Shown in pieces: positions 42,664 to 51,139 of a stretch of DNA of 64,000 nt. This DNA comes from Massariosphaeria phaeospora (Eukaryota > Ascomycota > Dothideomycetes > Pleosporales): contig JAADJZ010000001.1 in NCBI GenBank assembly GCA_011032825.1, forward strand, positions 62,001 to 126,000, read 5' to 3'. Every line of letters starts with the position of its first letter. Positions within the stretch are counted from its first letter, which is position 1. The translations under genes were made by a program, and so were the position numbers. The notes beneath the pieces are model-generated. The model was not told the origin of the DNA, made no database searches, and was given only the letters and a program-made list of their open reading frames with translations.

Positions 42664-43555
42664 GCATTCCCACTCATCCGAATTCCCGGCGTCCAGTTCA
42701 GTATGCAGACCGGCGTTTTCAGATAGTTAGCATTTGCACTAGGCGTACAGTTATATCGGGGGCGTTCTGGAGGTATACCCTTGATTAATGCTATGGCAGG
42801 TAGATGGCGAGCTGAGTAGCAAATGAGATATCGTGTCTACATTGAATTTCGCTCTTCCTCTGTTCCCGCTCACTATGTTACTTGTAGCCCCCAAATCTCC
42901 TAATGTCGAGACGGGTATTACGTGTATTACGAATTGTAGCCCTTGGAATGTACACTGCTGCTAGAGTATAGCTATCTTAGACGTAGCTGTATATCCCTTG
43001 TAGTTCTAGAGCTTCGTAGAGTATACACCTAATATACACAAGTATAAGCAATCTCCTTAACTACCTAGGAGTTTCTAGAAGTATATAGATAGGCTACTTG
43101 TGTATTTACAAAGACCTACTATATCTAGTATAGTAAGTATTGTCTAAGCGTAGGTTTAGAAATACGATAGAGCTAATTAGGCTTATAGAAGCAGAAGCGT
43201 GCTAGAATTGAGGTATTCGAGAGTAGAGGAATAGGATTGAATTAGACGTATACGCTACACTAGAGATAGGTAGATAGAATGCTGCTGCATGCACAAAGGC
43301 CTACTGTATCTAGTATAGTAGGTGTTGTCTGCGTAGAGGTTTAGAGATACAGAAAGTCTAGTTAGACGTATAGAACTAGGAGTATAGCGGAATCGAGGTA
43401 TTTGAGATAGGAGGAACGTGATCCAATTGCCTGTATACACTACACCACAGCTCTATCCCGACCTCCTATCCCTCAGCCCTATCTACATCGTGATACCTAC
43501 ACCTCCCTCCCCCCCTCCTATCTCCCCCCTATAGACTACATCCCCCTCCCCACCC
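42664..43555. other. Intergenic TA-rich region with tandem duplication
   Basis: TA-rich, TAG/CTA-dense sequence with no coding frame, of the kind left by mutated repeats. It contains the 186-bp tandem duplication listed separately. Confidence 0.5.
43103..43445. repeat. Diverged tandem duplication, period about 186 bp
   Basis: The unit at about 43103-43260 (ACAAAGACCTACTATATCTA, AGTATTGTCTAAGCGTAGG, GAATTGAGGTATT, GTATACGCTACAC) repeats at about 43292-43445 (ACAAAGGCCTACTGTATCTA, GGTGTTGTCTGCGTAGAGG, GAATCGAGGTATT, GTATACACTACAC). Most differences are transitions. Lies between the small gene and the 3' end of the P450. Confidence 0.75.
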
Positions 43556-45256
43556 TTACTTGAACGCCACCCTAACCTCCTTCGCCGGCTGCAGCACAAT
43601 ATCATTATGCAACCCCGCCTCCACCCCGCCCATCCGATTCTCCACGCCCTCGAACCGCTGCAGCAGCCGCACGAGCGTGTACGCTATCTCCGTCAGCGCA
43701 AACTGCTGCCCGATGCAGATGCGCGGCCCGCCGTTGAACGGGATGTACGTCCACGCCTTGGGCGTCCAGTGGTCCCAGCGCTCGGGCACGAATTTGTCGA
43801 CGGGGGGGAAACCCGATTCGGGCGACGGGTAGAGGTCCGCGCGGCGCTGCATGACGAGCGTGCTGTACGCGACGGACGTGCCGGCGAGGATGCCGATCGG
43901 CTGCGTGCCGTCGGGGCCGCCGCCGGTGGGCAGCGTCGTGTCGCGCAGGGCGATGCGCACGTTGTACGGCACGCTGGGGTACAGGCGCAGGGTCTCGTTC
44001 AGGATGTGCTGCAGGTACTTCATAGTTTTCAGGTCGTCGTACGTCGGGGCGCGGTCGCGGCCGAGGTGGTCGAAGATTTCGCGGCGCAGTTTCGCGGTGA
44101 TGTGCGGCTGCAGCGAGAGCTCGTAGATGGCCCAGTTGAGCGTGCAGGCGGTGGTGTCGCGGCCGGCGAGCATGACGGAGATGATTTGGTCGCGCAGCAT
44201 TTTGCGGTCGCGCGTGTAGGACGCGACGGCGTGCAGGAAGGTGTAGCCGGAGTCGTGGCTCGTTTTCTTTTCCAGCTCCTCGGGCGACAGAGCGAGCGCT
44301 TCGTCGATGTAGCCGCTTATGAAGTTGTTGATGACGTCCATTGCGCGGTAGAAGCCCATGCGCTTGCGCGGGACGAGCCAGTTCAGAGGACTATAGTTGC
44401 ATAGGTTAGCTTGGCTGAGTTGGGCGTTGGCGGAGTCTGTCGTACCCAGTTCTTACGACAAGGCCCATGGTACGTTGAGCAGTGGAAAAGGCAGCTGCGA
44501 GTGCGACCTGCGGCTGCTCCATGCTTCCCGCACTCTTGCCCAACAGGAAGTGCGTGGCGACGTCGAAGGTGTAGCGCAAGAGCTGGTCGAGCATGTTGAC
44601 TTCGGGGGTTTCGCTGATCTTCCTTATCAAAATCTGGACGTTCTCTTCGAATATCATCAAGTCGCTGACGCGCTCCTTGATAAACTGCGGCCGGATGATC
44701 TGGCGCGAGTCGTGCCAGAGGGCGCCGTCGGTGGTGAAGACGCCTGGTGCGGCCCTAGTTAGCGAGATTCTCATCCGCATCGATTACTTTGTATCCTGCT
44801 CTTGTCCTGCGCCCGCCCCGATACCTCCAGTCTTTAATGTGAGATTCCGAGACCAAACTCACCGCTGCCCAAGAACGGATGCCATTCTTTGTGGAATTGC
44901 TCGCCCTTGCCGTAGTCCGGGAACTGCGTGGCCAGGATTGCCTTGATGTTCTCGGGCTCCGCAGTCAGTATCACGCGCCGGATCCCTCCTTGTTCCAGCG
45001 TATGGCGGCCGTAGCTCCAGTCCGAGAACTGCTTCAGCCAGAACTCGTAGACCATGTCCGCCAAGAAGTACGTGAGGATCTCGTACAGTAGGTCGAGGCC
45101 GAGGGGGGCATAGGTGTGGCGGATGGGCGCGCGCGCGCCGAGTTTGGCAATGCGCGCATCCGTGGCTACCTTGCGCGACACCTTGTAGGCGACGTAGAGG
45201 GCGACGAGGGCGGCCAGGAGGTACGGCGTCGGGACGGAGCGGAGGGCGTCGAACAT
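43556..45256 (-). CDS. Cytochrome P450, CYP52-like, 508 aa
   Basis: Three exons: 45256-44863, 44743-44446, 44390-43556. Introns 44862-44744 (GTGAGT...CAG) and 44445-44391 (GTACGA...TAG) give one 508-codon frame. The ATG at 45256 places an N-terminal membrane anchor (PYLLAALVALYVAYK) at residues 12-26. Motifs: I-helix LAGRDTTA, ExxR in ILNETLRLYPSVP, PERW, and the heme loop FNGGPRICIGQQFALTE with Cys about 456. The loop and overall style are those of CYP52 and related alkane/fatty-acid hydroxylases. A long-chain hydroxylase fits a pathway building a long acyl chain: it could hydroxylate the polyketide or oxidise its end (inference). ER membrane. Nearest intact gene to the transposon. Confidence 0.92.
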
Positions 45257-45694
45257 GATAGCGACTCGCGAGTTTGTGTCTTCGGCAGCGGGGTCAGCGG
45301 TCCCTTGATATAGCGGAGGGACCAACGGGACGTGTTTACTTGTAGCTAGGATACGAGCTGGGCATGCACGACGGCAATTTCAAATGCCCGTCCTTCAATG
45401 CAGCCGTCGGCCAGTGATGCCACGGTGGTACTCAGAATGCGAGAAAAGAATCCTTCGCACGTCGCGCACGGCTGGGGATGTCGCCATGCTTAAGTAGGCG
45501 CCACATGCGTGTAGTGCTTCGGCCTCGCTAGGAAAGCAAGAAAAACAAAGGAGAGTTGGGCCAGGGAAGCCGTCGCGAGTGCATCAGGCTTCAGGCGCAC
45601 GCTTGAGGTGCCTAGCATGCATGGTGCAGCTGGAAGCTGGAGGAGCCTGTCCAGTGTCATGCTGTGCTATCGACAAGCATGCATGGTCATGGTG
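45257..45694. other. P450 upstream region
   Basis: 5' region of the P450, up to the transposon 440 bases upstream of its ATG. It contains CATGCATG palindromes near 45616 and 45677. No gene. Confidence 0.4.
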
Positions 45695-45696
45695 TA

Positions 45697-45790
45697 CTCG
45701 GGCCCAAAAGGTTTCTCCGAAAAATCTCAAGAGATTGCCCGTGCGTAGCACGGGCCTATCCCCCAGCGCAAATATCCCCCCAATGCAAAC
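45697..45790 (+). repeat. Left terminal inverted repeat of the transposon
   Basis: 94 bp with an internal perfect palindrome CCCGTGC-GTA-GCACGGG. The inverted partner is at 48234-48327. Confidence 0.9.
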
Positions 45791-45866
45791 AAAATACTTC
45801 CATATAAATCAACACCCGCCACAACGCTATATAATTAATTTCTAAAGCGGTAGAAATCTTTTAAAC

Positions 45867-48083
45867 ATGCCTTGCAACCCTGCTAACGCGAAAAAATACG
45901 CTAGAGAGGCGGTAGATTTGCAGCTGCACGCGTCGCACCTTCGCACCTACACAGCGCCCAACCTCAAATCGTACGCTACAGTCCACAACCTCCCTTACGC
46001 TCGCCTGCGCCGTGCCTATCTCAAGCTCCCAACGCGATCTGATCGTGAGGCAACTCAGCTGCTGTCGCCTGCCCAAGATCTCGCTCTCGTGCGCTTTATC
46101 GACTCGATTGACGCTATCGGTTTGGGGATACACCGGGTGCAGGTTGAGCAGCAGGCAAACCTGATACTTCAAGAGTCGTATTTGGGAGTTGATGAGGCCC
46201 CTCCGCCGTTGGGTAAACATTGGGCGCGCCGCTGGCTACAGAGGCACCCAAAATACAAGCGCGTCAAGGCAAAGCCAATGGAGATAGCGAGGAAACTCGC
46301 CCAGCAACTAGAGGCGCTGCGCGCCTGGTTCACGACTTTAGAGAGCCACATTGAACGCCTGGGCGTGTTGCCTCGCGATACGTACAATATGAACGAAACT
46401 AGCTGCCAGATTGACGTCGCAACCAGCCAGTACGTTTACAGCCGATATGGGCGCCAGATTTTTATACCTAACGCCAACAACCGCGAGTTGATGACTCTCG
46501 TAGAGTGCGTGAGCGCCGACGGCGAGGCAATAACGCTTCTAGTTATTATCAAAGCAACTACAGTAATAGAGCACTGGATACCTGACTTGCCTAAAGACTA
46601 CTTTATTAACGTTAGCGACAGCGGTTACAGCAACGATCAGATAGCGCTTGACTAGCTTAAACACTTTGATAAGATGACAGCTAGGCGACAGCAAGGCGTA
46701 TGGTGGCTACTACTCGTTGATGGCCACGGATCTCATGAGACGAGAGAGTTTGCTCAATACGCTGAGGATAATCGTATTCTGCTATACTCGCTGCTACCTC
46801 ACACGACTCACATGTTGCAGCCACTTGACGTTGGCTGTTTTCAACCACTCAAATGGTATTACGGTCGCCAGCTTGACTGGGCTGCTCGCGCTGGGTCCAA
46901 AGATATAAGCAAAGCTGACTTTCTAGCGACTGTAGCAGAGATCCGACGTCTCACGTTTACCCGCAGCACTATACTAAGCGGTTGGCAACATACAGGGCTT
47001 GCGCCGTTCAAACCTGATATTGTACTTCGTCAACTGAAGCTACTAGAAAACTGCAACTCTAGCGACGACGAGCGCTCGCCTACGCCTCCGCTACCTGTAC
47101 GCTCTACAACGCCTATAGTACTCTCCTCGCCGCCAAAGGTTGGCTCGTCGCCATCTCGCGAGCCATCTCGCGCGCCCACCCGGCGCTACAACCACGTCAA
47201 GATTGACCTACAACAGGCGCAGCTCGTCCGCCGCGCCTACACGCCTACAACGCCAGAGCCAGCAGAGCCAGAGCTGGGGGACGCCGCCTGGCGCACGCCA
47301 AAGACTGTACGCCAAATACAGGCGCAGGAGCCTTTCGTCCAAGCTGTGCTGCGTCAACACCTCCCTCGAGAGGTTGCTGCCAGCGTTATCAAACACCAGC
47401 GGGGCGTCTCAGCGCTCGCTCGCGCGGCGGGTGGGCTGCAGCGAGAGCTGCGCAAAACAGAGGCAGCTGTGACTGCTAACGATGAGCGCCGGCGCCGAAA
47501 ACGGCGTGCGCTTGACGTCAAGGGTGGCCCAATCTACGCCCAAGACGCGCGCGCGATGGTACAGCAGCGGGTCGTCAACGACGCTGCTCGCGCTGTACGA
47601 GACGTTACAGCTAAACAACTTCGCCAGATTACAGTTTTACTTAACAAATACCTCAAGGTACTGCCTCCTGTGAGGAACTGGGGCAGAAAGTACGTCAATC
47701 GAAGAAAGGCAAAGGTTGTAGCCTACCGCAACGTCGCCCGCTGGGTACACCCCCTTGACGACGAGCGCTACAACACTATAGCAGCGAGCAAATTGGAGTA
47801 TATACCGCAGCCGAGCAGCCTCAAATATAGGCGCAAAGTAACCGACGAGTTGACGCTAGCTATTGACGTGGCTGGCCAGGTGCGTTGCCTGATTGACCCG
47901 TACAACAAACTCGTCATCGCGAAACTACAGGCAGAAAATCAACTACGAGAGGAGCAAGACAGTCAGAGGAGAGCAGAGAAAGAGGACTCACTGCTGGCTC
48001 AGCAATCTCGTTCACAAAGCGTCAAAAACGAGTCTCAACCTGCCCCTACAGAGTTGCTGGATGAGGTCTCTGATGAGGCCTGA
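45867..48083 (+). pseudogene. Pogo-family DDE transposase, broken by one amber codon
   Basis: One frame runs from ATG 45867 to TGA 48083 (738 codons) except for TAG at 46653-46655. Before it: an N-terminal helix-turn-helix region, a CENP-B-type HTH (HRVQVEQQANLIL, GKHWARRWLQRHP) and the first catalytic motif. After it: LLLVDGHGSHETREF (second catalytic Asp) and LLPHTTHMLQPLDVGCFQPL (third). The stop replaces a Trp expected in IALDWLKHFDK (TGG to TAG). The first motif reads YNMNETS where active relatives have NMDETG, so the first catalytic Asp also appears lost (GAC to AAC). The copy is therefore probably inactive. The long Lys/Arg-rich C-terminal half is common in this family. Confidence 0.88.
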
Positions 48084-48233
48084 TCCGACGCTGAGAGCAG
48101 CGACGCAACCCACGCCTCGCCTAATGATGCGCAAAATGACTGGGGCCTTCAATAATGTGTATAGATTAATTCTACGGGTTTACAATGTCTGAATTACGCG
48201 TGGCTAGCTAACAAACTGAGACTGCAGTGTACC

Positions 48234-48327
48234 GTTTGCATTGGGGGGATCATTTCTATTGGGGGGATAGGCCCGCGCGGAGCGCGGGCAATCTTTCGAG
48301 ATTTTTCGGAGAAACTTTAGGCCCGAG
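48234..48327 (-). repeat. Right terminal inverted repeat of the transposon
   Basis: 94 bp, inverted match to 45697-45790. Its internal palindrome is CCCGCGC-GGA-GCGCGGG, so the hairpin arms differ from the left copy by paired changes. Confidence 0.9.
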
Positions 48328-48734
48328 TAGTAGATGCGAAGGAAGCGGGGCGACTCGGATCCCGGCGGATCGTGGCGGCCGGACGGCTGGGCAAGTCCGA
48401 GCGCCGATGGCTGCCCCGCGCCTTTCCACCCCCACCCCAACGTCGGAACGTTACAACCACCAACGCGCGAGGGACCTCCAGGCTACACCAACATTCTGGC
48501 CATCTTCAATGAGCTTGGATGCCGTCGACGTAGGCCGGTGGGAACCCCGATCCAACGCTCTTGGCCAGGTACCCTGTTTGGGCCGGAACATCCAACAGCT
48601 GATGATCGAGCCACTCCTCACCAATATCCTTCTGTCATCATCGTAGCCATACAAACACCTGTTTCAACTGTTAGTAGTATCACGCCTCGAGTCCATCGCT
48701 CTCCTCTATATCGGGTACAGTAATCACGACCAAC
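48328..48734. other. GH20 upstream region
   Basis: Promoter and leader side of the hexosaminidase gene, beginning at the transposon target site. No gene supported. Confidence 0.4.
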
Positions 48735-50804
48735 ATGAAAGCGCTTTTGATCGTCCCGCTTTTCTTGTCTCTCGCCACCGCCCTGTGGCCCATACCAACC
48801 GAATACTCGCACGGTAACACTGTTTTATGGATATCAGATAATGTCGAATTTTCCTTCAGAACCCGTGGGGCAATCGTTGGGCCTCAGGTATTCGATGGAT
48901 ACCAAGCGTAAGTGTCTAAGGCTCGACCTGGAGCTACTCCCAATGTCAAAAATGGCGGCAATAACGACTTCAGGAAACAACAGTGGATAGGCCCAAGGGA
49001 CTACGATAGCGTCGGCGAGGAACACGACGCGCCGACCGGGGCGGACATAATACATCACGCGATCAAATCAGCACGTGAAACAATATTCGAGAGAGGATTA
49101 TACCCTTGGAAGTTCCGTCCTAGGGAGTGGGAGGAGCCGCAGAAGGATAATTCTGGACACATCTCGACGGTGCAGGTAAAGCTCCTGCAATCCGAGGACG
49201 AGAACCCAGCCAAACCACTTGCAGGAAAGGTCGACGAGTCATACAAACTCACACTTACTGAAGCCGGCGAAGCTACTATATTAGCAAATTCATCTGTCGG
49301 TATTGTCCGCGGCTTGACGACGTTCACACAACTTTTCTACGAGCACTCACACGACGGAATATACACGCCACTAGCGCCCATCGAAATCTTCGATGCGCCC
49401 AAGTTCCAGCACCGCAGCCTCAATCTCGACGTCTCGCGCAACTGGTTCCCTACATCCGACATCAAGCGCACCATTGACGCGCTCGCATACAACAAAATGA
49501 ATCGTTTTCACCTCCACATCACGGATTCACAATCCTGGCCTCTCGAAATCCCATCGCTCCCAGATCTGGCAAAGAAGGGAGCGTATCGTCCAGACCTCGT
49601 TTACACAGTGGAAGATTTCCGAGAAATGCAATATTACGCCGCAATCCGAGGCGTTGAACTCATCACCGAGATCGATATGCCGGGCCACACTTCTTCTGTT
49701 CATCACAGCTACCCTGATCTCATTGCGGCATACAACATCCAACCAGACTGGAGCACCTATTCTGCAGAACCACCGTCTGGTACACTCAAACTCAATTCTT
49801 CTGCTGTGGACGCTTTTCTGGAGACGCTCTTGGCCGATCTACTTCCACGCGTCTACCCCTTCTCGTCACACTTTCATACAGGAGGTGACGAAGTAAACAA
49901 AAATGCATATTTGAAAGACGACACGGTTAGATCGAACGATCCGTCTATTCTCCAACCACTCATGCAGGCATTCATCGACCGCACTCACAAACACGTGCGC
50001 GATCAAGGCCTCACCCCCATCGTCTGGGAAGAAATGCTACTAGAGTGGAACCTCACCCTCGGTGCAGACGTTATCGTTCAGTCGTGGCGATCCGATCAGG
50101 CAGTTGCGGACATTGTGGCGAAAGGCCATAAAGCGCTTGTTGGCAACTACAAATACTGGGTGAGTCCATTCAATCGCGGTCCTCATTACAATCTAGCATC
50201 GTAACATGAATATCTCACTGACCACAACCAGTACCTCGACTGCGGCAAAGGCCAATGGCTCGACTTCCCCCCCTCCTCCGCCACCTCCGCCTTCCCCTAC
50301 CTCGACTACTGCGCCCCCTTCCACAACTGGCGCGCCATGTACGCCTACGACCCCCTCACCAACATCCCCCCGAACACGTACACCTTGTGCTCGGCGGCGA
50401 AGCGCACATGTGGGCCGAGCAGACCGACCCGATCAATCTGGACCGCATGGTGTGGCCGCGCACGAGCGCGGCGGCGGAAGTGCTGTGGAGTGGGGCGAAG
50501 GATGCGCAGGGCCGGAATAGGAGTCAGGTGGAGGTTAGTCTGCGCTTGGGCGGGATGAGGGAGCGCATGGTGCGGTTGGGGGTGCAGGCCGAGGTGATGC
50601 AGATGCCGTTTTGCAGTATGGAGGTCAGCGGGTGTCAGTGGGTGGGTGGGTGAGGGGTAGTGGTGATGAAGTGATTAAGGCATAGTGATGGTGAGCATCT
50701 CGTGTTGACTGACATCTACCGCAGCTAACGACAATGGTCAGAAAGAGAAAACGGGATGCCGCAACATGGGCTTTGGCCCTTGCCAATTTTTTCATCAAGA
50801 CTGA
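48735..50804 (+). pseudogene. GH20 beta-N-acetylhexosaminidase with an apparent one-base deletion
   Basis: Four exons: 48735-48907, 48974-50159, 50232-50623, 50742-50804. Signal peptide MKALLIVPLFLSLATALWP. GH20 motifs: HHAIKSARETIF, NKMNRFHLHITDSQSWPLEI, ITEIDMPGHTSS, the catalytic FHTGGDEVN (Asp-Glu about 361-362) and IVWEEMLLEWN. In exon 3 the frame breaks near 50388: ...NTYTL lies in one frame and LGGEAHMWAEQTDP in the next, as if one G were missing from TTGGTGCTCGG. The last intron (50624-50741, branch CTAAC) leads to a Cys-containing tail ending FGPCQFFHQD. Restored length would be about 604 aa, normal for secreted fungal chitin-degrading hexosaminidases. A real mutation or a sequencing error is possible; all other motifs are intact. 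Confidence 0.85.
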
Positions 50805-51139
50805 CCCATCGTATGCCGCAGCTGTATCTAAACACACCTGCTCAAAAGCCAGCCCTCACCCATGGCCATGGTCGCGGACGTTTTCCAAGCAACAACAACA
50901 CTCGCCAAACACACATCGATCTGTGACTGTTCGTATTTAGTCCACAAAACTAGCACCGACGCAGAAATCCCCACGTTCGCCCGCGGATTCGATCGATCCC
51001 GAACATCCATCGATCTAGCATTATTCATGTTTAGTCCACACAGCAGCACCGACGCAGTCATGCCGACAATTTCATATGGATTCGATCCCCAGTGACAAAC
51101 ATAGGTAAACATCCAGATCTGGTTCTGGTGCGGTGACAT
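50805..51139. repeat. Tandem repeat, period about 97 bp, flanking the large array
   Basis: Two full units and a partial one: CATCGATCT, then TTTAGTCCACA, then AGCACCGACGCAG recur near 50912-50967 and 51007-51060, and GGATTCGATC near 50986 and 51080. Each unit also ends in CAT (GAACAT at about 51006, AAACAT at about 51102). Begins right after the GH20 stop codon. Confidence 0.65.

Larger units (their letters stand above)
45697..48327 (+). mobile_element. Pogo/Fot1-type DNA transposon, 2631 bp, flanked by TA
   Basis: The element starts CTCGGGCC and ends GGCCCGAG, and is flanked by TA on both sides (45695-45696 and 48328-48329), the target duplication of Tc1/mariner/pogo elements. Terminal inverted repeats of 94 bp (45697-45790 and 48234-48327) match closely, including the block GTTTCTCCGAAAAATCTC and the inner end CCCCCCAATGCAAAC. 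The single gene inside codes a DDE transposase with one nonsense codon. It has inserted between the P450 and the GH20 gene. Confidence 0.92.

Noticed and set aside
43607..44404. 265-codon plus-strand frame opposite the P450
   Set aside because: Antisense shadow of a GC-rich, clearly identified P450 exon with heme loop and ExxR; no motifs of its own.
45257..45325. Upstream extension of the P450 start to 45325
   Set aside because: It would begin at a TTG. The ATG at 45256 directly precedes the membrane anchor.
50980..51095. tRNA-like GGATTCGATCC boxes
   Set aside because: They are parts of the 97-bp tandem repeat; no cloverleaf or A-box at the right distance. I found no tRNA or rRNA gene in the window.
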